Assembly: GCA_944372575.1 (NCBI GenBank)
Contig: CALVZS010000006.1
Span: 19,028-83,027 of the forward strand
Source: an uncultured Clostridia bacterium
GTDB lineage: Bacteria; Bacillota; Clostridia; Christensenellales; Borkfalkiaceae
Direction: 5' to 3'
DNA length: 64,000 nucleotides
In this document: in pieces, positions 54,748 to 63,578 of the stretch
Position numbering within the stretch: position 1 is the stretch's first letter
Layout of the letters: the number at the start of each line of letters is the position of its first letter
Translations under genes and position numbers: made by a program
Notes under the pieces: model-generated
Told to the model about the DNA's origin: nothing
Seen by the model: the letters and a program-made list of their open reading frames with translations, nothing else
Database searches by the model: none

Positions 54748-55422
54748 ATGGCTTATGAATATGTCAAGGTCATTTTATATGCCTATCCGCATTTGGCGGC
54801 GCTTGCCGAGGCGTCCGGCGTTGCGGCTCGGAACAGGGCGCTTTTGTCCTTCCGTCCGCACAGGGATGCGCTGGAGGAGATGGAGTGTGTGGTACAGGAA
54901 CTTGCCGTCCGTTCCCGTCTGCTGCGGCTGCGGGCGGCGGCGGACGCCTTTGTCGCGGGCTGCAGCGAGGAGGAGCGGTTCCTGCTCGAATACCGCTACT
55001 TCCGCCGCAGGAAAAAGCTTTGCGAGGGGAGGCTTCCGCTGCCGTGGTCGGAGCGGACGTATTACAGGCGGCAGAGCGCGCTTTTAAAGCGCGCCGCGTG
55101 CAGCCTTGCATCGTATGGGTGGACAAGGGAGGAATACGATGCGGCATTTTCCGGCTATTCGCCCTTCGTGCGTCTCCTGCGTGCGATCTGCGACGGACGG
55201 GAGAGCGCCGTCACGGCGCGCAGGGAGGCGTGCGGCCTCGCATTTGCGCCGGCTCAGAATTCCTGCTGTTCGCGCGGCGGTTTTCTGCCGCGCAGCAAGA
55301 TGACGGCGACCGCCACCGCGGCAACGCAGGCGAGTACGATGACCGCGATCTGCACGGCCCCCGGGGATTCGCCCTGCGCGGCGGGCGGCGTCTCCTCCAC
55401 GGCGGAGGTGTCCTGCAGGTAG
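54748..55422 (+). CDS. ArpU/RinA-like phage late-transcription regulator (putative)
   Basis: The N-terminal ~165 residues look like the sigma-region-4-like regulators that precede terminase genes: SEEERFLLEYRYFRR followed by a turn and LPWSERTYYRRQSALLKRA as the recognition helix. It would activate the head genes. Start ATG 54748 has GGGGGGA as SD; an ATG at 54700 is also in frame. The last ~56 residues (after AFAPAQNS) are the antisense of the gene at 55254, look like random coding, and suggest the original stop was lost when that gene was inserted. Confidence 0.55.
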   Translation: MAYEYVKVILYAYPHLAALAEASGVAARNRALLSFRPHRDALEEMECVVQELAVRSRLLRLRAAADAFVAGCSEEERFLLEYRYFRRRKKLCEGRLPLPWSERTYYRRQSALLKRAACSLASYGWTREEYDAAFSGYSPFVRLLRAICDGRESAVTARREACGLAFAPAQNSCCSRGGFLPRSKMTATATAATQASTMTAICTAPGDSPCAAGGVSSTAEVSCR

Positions 55423-55928
55423 TCGTCGTTGTGTTCGTATTCGGGCGGGGCGTCGGCGGGAAGATAGCCGAACGTGTCGCCGGAGAGGACGTAGAGATAG
55501 AGCTGGCCGTTTTCGTAGCGTTTTCCGTAGTAGACGAATGTTCGCTCGCTCGTGATAAAGTCCTGCGAGCCGAGGCCGCCCGCATCGGGCAGCGTGTAGG
55601 TGACGGTGATCTGCTTGCGCAAATAGGGACGGACGGGGACGAAGTCCACAAAGGTGAGTGCGTCCGTGCGGCAGTAGCCGAGGAGCTTTTTGTAGGGGGC
55701 GTCGTCCGCCTGGTATTCGACGGTGCAGAACAGTTCCCCCTCGTCGAGGATGCGCACATAGTAGGTCTCCGGCAGCAGGAAGAGCCGCGTCTCCTCGTCG
55801 GCGGAGGCGTAGAACCAGACGTCCCCGACGGCGACGGCATAGCTGTCCGACTGCGCCGCGGCGTTCGTTGTGCGCGCGGGCAGCAGGAAAAGCGCGAGCG
55901 CGAGAAGGAATACAATCGATCGTTTCAT
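55254..55928 (-). CDS. Exported membrane-anchored protein within the phage cassette (moron-like)
   Basis: A 224-residue protein with a signal peptide (~1-26), an SH3-like beta domain (~28-110: VGDVWFYASADEETRLFLLPETYYVRI), a second beta segment and one C-terminal helix (~193-215) with a basic tail. It has the same outline as the large protein at 51973. It is on the opposite strand to all head genes and overlaps the regulator gene by 169 bases. No SD precedes ATG 55928; an inverted repeat directly abuts the start. It may be cargo expressed by the host cell. Function unknown. Confidence 0.6.
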   Translation of the reverse strand: MKRSIVFLLALALFLLPARTTNAAAQSDSYAVAVGDVWFYASADEETRLFLLPETYYVRILDEGELFCTVEYQADDAPYKKLLGYCRTDALTFVDFVPVRPYLRKQITVTYTLPDAGGLGSQDFITSERTFVYYGKRYENGQLYLYVLSGDTFGYLPADAPPEYEHNDDYLQDTSAVEETPPAAQGESPGAVQIAVIVLACVAAVAVAVILLRGRKPPREQQEF

Positions 55929-55947
55929 ACGCGCTATGGTAGCGCGT
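55929..55947. promoter_or_regulatory. Inverted repeat between divergent exported-protein and terL genes
   Basis: ACGCGCTA-TGG-TAGCGCGT, a perfect 8-bp inverted repeat lying directly before the minus-strand ATG and 26 bases before the terL start. It could be an operator or an mRNA hairpin at the 5' end of the minus-strand gene. Confidence 0.45.
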
Positions 55948-55972
55948 TCCGACGTGCGGGAGGGGGAGTGTT

Positions 55973-57415
55973 TTGCCGAATGAGAACGAATTATCGCTGA
56001 AACTGCGCGCCGTGGAGGAGGAGCTTGCGCGCAGGCGCGCCGCCGACCATCTTGCGCACTACAATACGGGCAGGAAAAAGCACAAAAAGCAGCTCGCCTT
56101 CCACAAGTGCAGAAAGCGCAACCGCTGGGTGTTCGGCGGCAACCGCTCGGGAAAGACGGAGTGCGGCGCGGTGGAGGCGGTGTGGATGGCGCGCGGCGTG
56201 CATCCCTACCGCAAAAACAGGAAGGACGTGTTCGGCTGGGTGGTCTCGCCCACGCTGCAGGTGCAGCGCGACGTCGCCCAAAAAAAGATCCTCTACTATC
56301 TGCGTCCCGACCAGATTGCGGACATCGTGATGGTGAGCGGCAGAAAGGATAACCCGGCGGCGGGCATCGTCGATCAGATCGTCGTCAAGAACGCCTTCGG
56401 CGGCAGGAGCGTGATCGGCTTCAAGAGCTGCGACCAGGGCAGGGAGCGCTTTCAGGGCAGCTCGCTCGACTTTGTCTGGTTCGATGAGGAGCCGCCCCGC
56501 GACATCTATGAGGAGTGCCTCATGCGCGTGCTCGACAGGGAGGGGGACATCTTCGGCACCATGACCCCCCTGAAGGGGCTGACCTTTGTCTATGAGGAGA
56601 TCTATCTCAACCGCGGCGGCAATCCTGAGGTGTGGTACGAATTCATGGAGTGGGCAGATAACCCCTTCCTCTCCAAAAAGGAGATCGCGCTGCTCTCTGA
56701 ATCGCTGGACGCGGCGACGCTGGAGAGCAGGCGCTACGGCAGGTTTGCCGCGCGGGAGGGACTGGTGTATCCCGAATTTGACGAGCGTGTCCACGTCATC
56801 GAGCCCTTCCCCGTCCCCGCCACCTGGCAGGCGGGCATCGCCATCGACCCGGGGCTCAAAAACCCGCTCTCGGCGCACTTCTACGCCGTGGACTGGGACG
56901 GGAACGTCTACGCCGTTGCCGAGCATTATGCGGCGGGACACGATATCGACTACCACGCCCGCGCCATTTTTGAACTTGCCGCGCGCCTTGGCTGGAAACG
57001 GGACGCGCGCGGGAGGCTGGAGGCACTCATCGATTCCGCTGCCTCGCAGCGCACGCTCGCCGCCGAAAAATCGGTCGCGGAGCTGTTCTGCGAGCGGGGG
57101 ATCCTCGCCGATATGCGGGTGGAGAAGGATGTCTTTTCGGGCATCGAGCGGGTGAAGAGCTATCTCAACCGCGAAAACGGGCTGCCCGATCTGTACATTT
57201 TTTCGGGATGCGTCAACATGATCCGCGAGTTCAAGAGCTACTTCTGGGGGAGCGGGGATATGCCCGTTAAACGGGACGATCACGCGATGGACGAGCTGCG
57301 CTACTTCCTCATGAGCAGGCCGCAGCCCGTGCGGGAGGAGGGACTGCCCGGCGCCATCGCGCGCGACAAGGAGCGGCGCATCCGCGCGCTGCTGCGCTCC
57401 CGGCGCGGGCGGTGA
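55973..57415 (+). CDS. Phage terminase large subunit
   Basis: TerL is the ATP-driven motor and nuclease that packages DNA into the prohead. The 480-residue protein has Walker A GGNRSGKT (55-62), Walker B/catalytic Glu in FVWFDEEPP (DEE 171-173), the coupling motif GTMTP, and a C-terminal RNase H-type nuclease with D292 (AIDPG), D354 (LIDSAA) and D440 (DHAMDELRY). All active-site residues are intact. It starts with TTG 55973 after GGGAGGGGG. Its stop region overlaps the next open frame. Confidence 0.9.
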   Translation: MPNENELSLKLRAVEEELARRRAADHLAHYNTGRKKHKKQLAFHKCRKRNRWVFGGNRSGKTECGAVEAVWMARGVHPYRKNRKDVFGWVVSPTLQVQRDVAQKKILYYLRPDQIADIVMVSGRKDNPAAGIVDQIVVKNAFGGRSVIGFKSCDQGRERFQGSSLDFVWFDEEPPRDIYEECLMRVLDREGDIFGTMTPLKGLTFVYEEIYLNRGGNPEVWYEFMEWADNPFLSKKEIALLSESLDAATLESRRYGRFAAREGLVYPEFDERVHVIEPFPVPATWQAGIAIDPGLKNPLSAHFYAVDWDGNVYAVAEHYAAGHDIDYHARAIFELAARLGWKRDARGRLEALIDSAASQRTLAAEKSVAELFCERGILADMRVEKDVFSGIERVKSYLNRENGLPDLYIFSGCVNMIREFKSYFWGSGDMPVKRDDHAMDELRYFLMSRPQPVREEGLPGAIARDKERRIRALLRSRRGR

Positions 57416-57474
57416 CGCTCTGCAATATAAATCTGACAAGGAGGATGCAATGTCTGCGGCAGACGAAGGACGCG

Positions 57475-57750
57475 ATGCAGGATGATGTGAGGGATGCGCT
57501 GCTCAAGGTCGCCCTCGGCTTTCGGGTGGAGGAAGTGACGGAGGAGTACGATGCGCGGGAAGGGGAGCTGCGGCTCGTCAAGCGCAGGGAGACGCACAAG
57601 GACGTTCCGCCCGATCTGAAGGCGGTGAAACTGCTCCTGGAGGGAACGGATTATGCCGCGCTCTCCGATGAGGAGCTGGAGGCCGAGCGCGCACGGCTGA
57701 AGGCGGCGCTCGGCGAATGTGAAAGAGAGGAGGCGCAGGAAAAAGCATGA
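57475..57750 (+). CDS. Terminase small subunit-like fragment (no HTH)
   Basis: The 91 residues (from ATG 57475) contain the segment ALLKVALGFRVEEVTEEYD…RRETHKDVPPDLKAVKLLLEG, which resembles the region after the DNA-binding HTH in many phage terminase small subunits (ending PPDxxAxxFWLKNR). The HTH is missing, and the gene follows terL instead of preceding it. The start is unclear: the frame is open back to 57412 with another ATG at 57445, while the best SD (AGGAGG 57439-57444) is spaced for an out-of-frame ATG at 57450 that encodes only 11 residues. Family call is tentative. Confidence 0.45.
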   Translation: MQDDVRDALLKVALGFRVEEVTEEYDAREGELRLVKRRETHKDVPPDLKAVKLLLEGTDYAALSDEELEAERARLKAALGECEREEAQEKA

Positions 57751-59603
57751 CGGAGAGGGAAACACGCAGGCAGCAGCAGGAAAAGCGGCGCGTAGAAGCG
57801 CTCGTCGCCGAGGTGAACGCGGATTTTGCGGCGCGGCGGCAGGCGCGCAGGACGCTTGAGCGCGGCTGGGAACTCAATATGAATTTTGTGAGCGGAAACC
57901 AGTTCTGCGACATCAACCCGGCGGGGGAACTGGAGGAGGAAGCTGCGGCGTTCTACTGGCAGTCGCGCAGGTGTTTCAACCACATTGCGCCCACGCTGGA
58001 CACCCGACTGGCGCGGCTCGCCAAGGTGCGGCCGTCGCTGGAGGTGCGCGCGTTCTCGGATGCGGACGACGACATGAAGACGGCGCGCCTTTGTACGGGC
58101 ATCCTGAAATCGGTGAAGAACCGCATCGACCTGGACGGCATCATTTCCCATGCCACGCTCTGGTCGGAGACGTGCGGCACGTCCTTTTACAAGATCGTCT
58201 GGAACCACGAGGAGGGGAATGTCATCGGCACGGATGCCGCCGGGCATTCGGTGCGGGAGGGGGACGTCAACGTCGTCGCGCTCTCCCCCTTTGAGGTGTA
58301 TCCCGATTCGCTGACGGCGGAGAGTATGCAGGAGGTGAACAGCCTCATCCATGCCAAGGCCGTTCCGACTTCCTATATCCGCGATAAGTTCGGCGTGGAG
58401 GTCGCGGGGAGTGCGATCTCCGACTTTGTCTTTTCCCCCTATTCCTCGGCGGGCGGCTGGAAGCGGCCCGCGGACGGAAAGGAGCGTCCCGTTCTCGAGG
58501 ACGCAGTCATCTTAATTGAACGGTATACCCGCCCCGACGGCGCACATCCGAAGGGACGGCTGGAGATCGTGGCGGCTGACAGGCTGCTCTACGAGGGAGA
58601 CCTTCCCTATGAAAACGGCGACCGCGGCGAGCGCATCCTGCCCTTTGTGCGGCAGACGTGCATCGCGCTCCCGGGGGCGTTTTTCGGGACGAGCGTCGTG
58701 GACAGGATGATCCCTCTGCAGCGGGCGTACAACGCGGTCAGGAACCGCAAGCACGAATTTCTCAACCGTCTCTCGACGGGCGTCATGGCCGTGGAGGACG
58801 GCTCGGTGGATGCGGAGGAACTTGCGCAGGACGGGCTGTATCCCGGGAAGGTGATCGTCTACCGCAGGGGTTCGGAGAAACCGGGCTTTCTGGACTGCGG
58901 CAGCATTCCCTCGGAGTTCGAGAAGGAGGAGGAGCGGCTCGCGAACGAGTTCGTGCTCGTCTCGGGCATGAGCGAGATCTCGCGCAATTCCGCAAGTCCG
59001 GCGAACGTCACGTCGGCAACGGGGTTGCAGCTACTCCTCGACCAGGACACCAACCGGATGCAGCTGAGCGCGGAGAGCGTCGGGCGGGCGGTCAGAGAGA
59101 CGGGAAAGCAGATCCTGCATCTCTACAAACAGTTCGCCGGCGCGCGGCGCATCCTGCGCATGACCGGAACGGGCGGGGATACCGAGCTCTTTGCGTTTTC
59201 GCAGAGCGACATCTCGGCGGACGACGTGCAGTTCGAGCCGGGGTACGAGCGGACGGCGGAGCAGAAGAAGGAGGACATCCTCTCTCTGCTCTCCCTCGGG
59301 CTCTTGCAGGATGCGGAGGGGAAGCTCTCGGACGATACCAGAAACCGTGTGCTGGAGGCGATCGGGTTCGGGTCGTTCGAGAATGCGCGGGACATCTCCC
59401 ATCTCCACCTCAAAAAGGCGGAGCGGGAAAACATCCTGCTGGCGCAGCAGGATGTGGAGGCGGACGCGTACGACGATCACGCCCTGCACCGCGCCGAACA
59501 CGTCCGGGCATTGCTCTCGGGCGCGGAAAAGGATGAGGCGGTGCGCACAAGGATCCTGCGCCACCTTGCGTCGCACCGCGAAAAGGAAGGAGGAAGTGTA
59601 TGA
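57747..59603 (+). CDS. Phage portal protein (P22 type)
   Basis: The portal is the dodecameric ring at one head vertex through which DNA enters. This 618-residue protein resembles P22-type portals: an N-terminal helical part with GWELNMNFVSGNQF and NHIAPTLDTRLARLAKVRPSLEV (shortened), the SPFEVYPDSLT wing, the YNAVRNRKHEFLNRL segment and a helical stem region SAESVGRAVRETGKQILHLY. It overlaps its neighbours by four bases on each side. No frameshift or truncation is seen. Confidence 0.85.
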   Translation: MTERETRRQQQEKRRVEALVAEVNADFAARRQARRTLERGWELNMNFVSGNQFCDINPAGELEEEAAAFYWQSRRCFNHIAPTLDTRLARLAKVRPSLEVRAFSDADDDMKTARLCTGILKSVKNRIDLDGIISHATLWSETCGTSFYKIVWNHEEGNVIGTDAAGHSVREGDVNVVALSPFEVYPDSLTAESMQEVNSLIHAKAVPTSYIRDKFGVEVAGSAISDFVFSPYSSAGGWKRPADGKERPVLEDAVILIERYTRPDGAHPKGRLEIVAADRLLYEGDLPYENGDRGERILPFVRQTCIALPGAFFGTSVVDRMIPLQRAYNAVRNRKHEFLNRLSTGVMAVEDGSVDAEELAQDGLYPGKVIVYRRGSEKPGFLDCGSIPSEFEKEEERLANEFVLVSGMSEISRNSASPANVTSATGLQLLLDQDTNRMQLSAESVGRAVRETGKQILHLYKQFAGARRILRMTGTGGDTELFAFSQSDISADDVQFEPGYERTAEQKKEDILSLLSLGLLQDAEGKLSDDTRNRVLEAIGFGSFENARDISHLHLKKAERENILLAQQDVEADAYDDHALHRAEHVRALLSGAEKDEAVRTRILRHLASHREKEGGSV

Positions 59604-60022
59604 CGGAAGAGGAGAACTTGACACAGGAACCCGTCCGGGCGGCGCCCGATCTCGGAAAATTCAAGAACGTGGAGGCCCTTATGCACGCGTATCAGGAGCT
59701 GGAGGCGGAATTTACCCGTCGCAGTCAACGCCTGAAGGCTCTCGAGGCAGCCGCAGAGCAGCCGGCACAGGAGCCGGGGACGCCCGAAGGGCAGCCGCAG
59801 GCGCCGGGCGAGGCGGACAGCGATGCGCTGCTGCGTGCCGTCAGAGGGAACGAAGAGGTGCGCGGGCGCATCGTGGGGGAATATCTTGCCTCGCTTGCGG
59901 GCGTACCCCTTCTGGCGGGTTCGGGCGCGGCGGTCGCCGCGCCCGCGGAGAGGGTGACTACCCTCAAACAGGCGGGCGCCATGGCGCTCGGCTATCTGAA
60001 ACATCGTAAAAACGGAGGTTAA
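59600..60022 (+). CDS. Capsid scaffold-like protein
   Basis: A 140-residue, charged, mostly helical protein. The segment GKFKNVEALMHAYQELE is typical of small phage scaffolding proteins in Firmicute podo- and siphoviruses, and the Pro/Gln/Glu-rich linker and helical C-terminus (ALGYLKHRKNGG) fit a protein that binds coat through its basic end. It is directly upstream of the major capsid gene, as expected. Confidence 0.72.
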   Translation: MTEEENLTQEPVRAAPDLGKFKNVEALMHAYQELEAEFTRRSQRLKALEAAAEQPAQEPGTPEGQPQAPGEADSDALLRAVRGNEEVRGRIVGEYLASLAGVPLLAGSGAAVAAPAERVTTLKQAGAMALGYLKHRKNGG

Positions 60023-60027
60023 TTATT

Positions 60028-61182
60028 ATGGTTACGACAACTTCGGCGGACGGCGTTCTGCGCTCTTACTATCTCTCTGCCGTGGCGGAACAGCTCAATA
60101 AGGAGGCAAATCCTCTGCTCGCCGCCATCGAACAGACGTCCTCGGACGTCTGGGGCAAGGACGTGCGCAAGGCGGCGGTGTACGGCGTCCACGGCGGCGT
60201 GGGCGCGGGGACGGAGGAGGGCGACCTGCCCGCGACGGCGGGCGGCGGCTATGCACAGCTCACCGCGACGCTCAAGAACCTGTACGGCAGGATCGAGATC
60301 TCCGACAAGGCGGTGCGCGCCTCGCGCAGCGATGAGGGCGCGTTCGTCGACCTGCTCAATACCGAAATGGAGCAGCTCATCCGCAGCTCCTCGTTCAACT
60401 TCGGCAGGATGCTCTTCGGCGACGGGAGCGGAAAACTCGGCACCGTCAGCGCCGTTTCGGGTACAACGTACACGCTGGACAGTGCAAAGAACTTTGCCGT
60501 CGGCATGATCGTCGACGTCATCGAGGCGGACGGGGACAGTGCCGCCGCAGGGCGCACCGTCACGGGTGTGGACTATGCGAACAAGAAGATCACGCTCTCC
60601 GGCGCCTCCATTACCGGTGCACAGAACTGCAGTATCTATGTGCAGGGCTCCAAGGACATGGAGATCACGGGCCTGGGTGCCATCTTTTCCGATTCCGAGA
60701 CGCTCTACGGGCTTGCGCGTGCGGATCACCCCTGGCTCAAGCCGGTCAGCGTCGCCGTCGGCGGTGCGCTCACCGAGAATGCCGTGCAGAAGGCGATCGA
60801 CCTCGTCGAGGAGAGTGCGGGCAGCCGGGTGAATTTCATCGTCTGTTCGTGGGGCGTGCGGCGCGCGCTCTTCAAGGTACTCTCCGCCTATCGCCAGATT
60901 GACACGGTGGAGCTTGCGGGCGGTGCGAAGGCGATCACCTTCAACGGCATCCCCGTCGTTGCGGACAGATTCTGCCCCGCCGGCACCATGTACCTTCTGA
61001 ACACCGACGACTTCAAGCTGCACCAGCTGTGCGACTGGCAGTGGCTGGAGGGCGAGAACGGCAGGATCCTGGCGCAGGTACCCGGAAAAGCGGTGTACAC
61101 GGCGACGCTCGTCAAGTATGCGGAGCTTCTGTGCAGCCGTCCCTGCGGACAGGCGGTACTCACGGGCATCACGGAAGAATAA
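60028..61182 (+). CDS. Phage major capsid protein (HK97 fold)
   Basis: A 384-residue coat protein. Its position after the scaffold, the RIEISDKAVRASRS and MLFGDGSGKL segments, and the beta-rich insert around residues 135-215 followed by the helical/beta A-domain (WGVRRALFKVLSAYRQID, AGTMYLLNTDDF) are typical for HK97-fold capsid proteins of P22-like heads. No N-terminal protease-cleaved delta domain is seen, which agrees with a separate scaffold. SD GGAGG precedes ATG 60028. Confidence 0.8.
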   Translation: MVTTTSADGVLRSYYLSAVAEQLNKEANPLLAAIEQTSSDVWGKDVRKAAVYGVHGGVGAGTEEGDLPATAGGGYAQLTATLKNLYGRIEISDKAVRASRSDEGAFVDLLNTEMEQLIRSSSFNFGRMLFGDGSGKLGTVSAVSGTTYTLDSAKNFAVGMIVDVIEADGDSAAAGRTVTGVDYANKKITLSGASITGAQNCSIYVQGSKDMEITGLGAIFSDSETLYGLARADHPWLKPVSVAVGGALTENAVQKAIDLVEESAGSRVNFIVCSWGVRRALFKVLSAYRQIDTVELAGGAKAITFNGIPVVADRFCPAGTMYLLNTDDFKLHQLCDWQWLEGENGRILAQVPGKAVYTATLVKYAELLCSRPCGQAVLTGITEE

Positions 61183-61198
61183 GAAAAGGAGGGGCGGA

Positions 61199-61771
61199 AT
61201 GCTCATCAAGGATGTACTCATTCTGGCGGCAGAGGAGCTGGGGCGGGCGGACTTCGTCCCTCTCATCGAGCAGGCGTATGCCGCTGCCGCCTCGGGAGAG
61301 CAGCCGGAAGGGGAGGCCGCAACGCTGCTGCGCTGTTACCACCTCATTGAAAACGAGGTCGCGCTCGACCACTTCCCTCTGCGGGAGGAGGAGCGGTTTG
61401 CCCCCGTGCAGGACGCCGTGCTCTTTACCAGATTCTCCAAACCGCCCGTCGACGTACTCGACGTGCGGGATGCGCGCGGGCATCGCGTCCCGTTCACGGT
61501 ATTTCCCGCCCGTCTTGTCCTGCCGGAGGGGACGGGGGAGGTGACGGTGCGCTATTCCTATGCGCCGGCGCGGGAGGGGATGGGCGGCGAGACGGCGTTC
61601 TCCGACGCGGTGTCGGCGCGGCTGCTCTCCTACGGCGTTGCGAGCGAATACCTGCTGGCGAGCGGCAGGTATCAGGAGGCGGCAGTCTGGGATGAAAAGT
61701 TCCGTGCGGCGATCCGTGCGGCGGGACTGGAGCGCAGAAAACTCTGGCTCCCTGCAAGGAGGTGGGCATGA
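61199..61771 (+). CDS. Head completion/connector protein (putative)
   Basis: The 190-residue protein begins with a short helical part typical of head-tail connectors (MLIKDVLILAAEELG… LLRCYHLIENEVALDHFPL), followed by a beta domain (~65-120) and a C-terminal helical pair (LLSYGVASEYLLASGRYQEA). It sits where P22 has tail accessory factor gp4, which closes the portal channel. The assignment is by position and fold pattern, not by a clear motif. Confidence 0.55.
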   Translation: MLIKDVLILAAEELGRADFVPLIEQAYAAAASGEQPEGEAATLLRCYHLIENEVALDHFPLREEERFAPVQDAVLFTRFSKPPVDVLDVRDARGHRVPFTVFPARLVLPEGTGEVTVRYSYAPAREGMGGETAFSDAVSARLLSYGVASEYLLASGRYQEAAVWDEKFRAAIRAAGLERRKLWLPARRWA

Positions 61772-63051
61772 GCGTGCCGGCGAACAGGCGGCACATCGTG
61801 TGCTGCAGCGCAGCCGCCATGCGTGCGGGCGAGGGGCGCGTCCGTTCCCTGCGCCTCTATCATCTGCGCGAGGACGGGGGTATGCTCGTGTGCGCGGAGG
61901 GGGAGAGCACGGCGGCAACGCTGCCCTCTCTTACCACCGATATCTGGTGCGCCGGGGAGCGCCTGCTCGCACACCGCTCCTCGCGCAAGACGCTGACGCT
62001 GCTTTCCAACAACCGCATCTATCTCGTCGGGGAGGAGGTGCTGCGCGTCGTGGAGGTCGCAGAGTCGAGCGGGGACAAGATCATCGTCGTCCTCTGTTCG
62101 GACGGGACGTATTATTTTTCCAATATCGGCGTGACGACGACCAAGTACTCGCCTGCGCCCTCGACCACCAACCTCGTGCTGCACCATGAGCGCCTCTTCG
62201 GCGCCGCCGGGCAGCGCATCTGCTACACCACGCCCTTTGACATCCGCAGCTGGACGTCGTACGGGGAACAGGCTTCCGGCTGGTGCGATCTCCTTCCCGG
62301 GGGCGGAGATGTCGTGGACGTCGTCGGGATCGGCGGAAAAGTGTATTTTTTGCGCGAACACGGCATTACGCAGTTCACGGGGTATGCGGACGTGTACAAC
62401 TTCCGTCTGGAGGATGTGCAGTTTGAGATGGGAAGTATCGTCAGTCCCGCGGCTGTCATCGGCGGGTATGCCTATTTCTTCACGGCGTGCGGGCTGTGCC
62501 GGTTTGACGGTTCGCGTGCGGAACGCGCCCCCGGTGCGGGGGATGAGGAGATCGACACGTCCCAGATCCTGCGCATCGGCACGGCGGGAGAGCAGACGCT
62601 CGCCGCCTCGGTCAAGCTTAGGGACGGCAGCACGGCGCTCTATCTTTATGAGCCGACGTATGCGCGCGGGCGCTTTGTCGGTCGCAGTTTTGAGAAGATT
62701 GCCGCCGGCGACGGCGTCTATCTCATGCGCGGCGGCACGGCGTACCGCCTGACGGGGCGCGCCCTTCCCGCGAACGGCAGCTGCCGCCTGACGGCGCAAT
62801 TCTCTCTCGCCGACCTCGGGGAGGGGGAGAAGCGGCTGGAGGGCGTGCTGATCACGGGCAGCGGAGCATTCCGCGTCGGGGCGGCGGGCGAGGACGGCGT
62901 TTCGCGCTCGCGCACGGGCGAAGCGGGAAAATGGATGGATTTTGCCGCAGGCGTGCGCGGGGAAACGCTGACGCTTAGCATAGAATCTGCCGATGCCGAT
63001 CTTGCGATCGATGAGATCGCTCTGCGCATCAGACGGGAGGACAGAGTATGA
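61768..63051 (+). CDS. Neck/DNA-stabilisation-type protein (beta-rich, gp10-like position)
   Basis: A 427-residue beta-rich protein with repeated strands (NNRIYLVGEEVLRVVE, DGTYYFSN) and the segment HHERLFGAAGQRICYTTPFDIRSW, which is a pattern common in podovirus hub/neck proteins. It stands where P22 has gp10, the packaged-DNA stabilisation protein. SD AAGGAGG fixes ATG 61768 rather than the GTG at 61762. It overlaps its neighbours by four bases on both sides. Confidence 0.55.
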   Translation: MSVPANRRHIVCCSAAAMRAGEGRVRSLRLYHLREDGGMLVCAEGESTAATLPSLTTDIWCAGERLLAHRSSRKTLTLLSNNRIYLVGEEVLRVVEVAESSGDKIIVVLCSDGTYYFSNIGVTTTKYSPAPSTTNLVLHHERLFGAAGQRICYTTPFDIRSWTSYGEQASGWCDLLPGGGDVVDVVGIGGKVYFLREHGITQFTGYADVYNFRLEDVQFEMGSIVSPAAVIGGYAYFFTACGLCRFDGSRAERAPGAGDEEIDTSQILRIGTAGEQTLAASVKLRDGSTALYLYEPTYARGRFVGRSFEKIAAGDGVYLMRGGTAYRLTGRALPANGSCRLTAQFSLADLGEGEKRLEGVLITGSGAFRVGAAGEDGVSRSRTGEAGKWMDFAAGVRGETLTLSIESADADLAIDEIALRIRREDRV

Positions 63052-63539
63052 CGATCGACATCATTGACCTGACCGATCCCGATTACGCCGATCTCAATGC
63101 CGTGCAGCTCTCCATGGTGCGTGTGGCGCAGGGGAAGAAGAATGAGATCCTCGCCCGCGCGCAGGAGGAAAAGACGCAGCTGCAGAACCAGCTCATTGCC
63201 AACAACTTCGTGCGCTCCTCCGTGTTTGAATATACGCAAGACCGCATCGATGAGGAAGCGGAGGCGGAAGTGGACGTCGTCAAGGAGGATCTGCTCTATC
63301 AGCTTGCGTACGAATCGCTCGGCTCGGAGGGGAACGAGATGGGGCCGTACCGCTATCCCGAGAATCCCAATTACAATCTGACGGCATCGCAGCGTTTCCT
63401 TGTGGTGCGGAACTATTACATGGATGTAACGGACGATCCGGACGCCCGCCTGCAGTCGTATTCGATGGATACGCTCGCGCGGACATATCTGGGCGAATTT
63501 TATGCGACGCTCTATGATCTTCTCGCGTCCTATTGCTGA
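63048..63539 (+). CDS. Small protein of unknown function, last gene of the head cassette
   Basis: A 163-residue, acidic, mainly helical protein; the N-terminal part (~20-55, QLSMVRVAQGKKNEILARA and EEKTQLQNQLIANN) should form a coiled coil. It lies in the position of the P22 needle protein gp26, but I see no sequence evidence for that role. It is coupled to the previous gene and followed by a terminator, so the cassette ends here. Confidence 0.5.
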   Translation: MTIDIIDLTDPDYADLNAVQLSMVRVAQGKKNEILARAQEEKTQLQNQLIANNFVRSSVFEYTQDRIDEEAEAEVDVVKEDLLYQLAYESLGSEGNEMGPYRYPENPNYNLTASQRFLVVRNYYMDVTDDPDARLQSYSMDTLARTYLGEFYATLYDLLASYC

Positions 63540-63578
63540 ACGGGCGGCAGTCCCGACAGGAGCCGCATGAACACGGCG

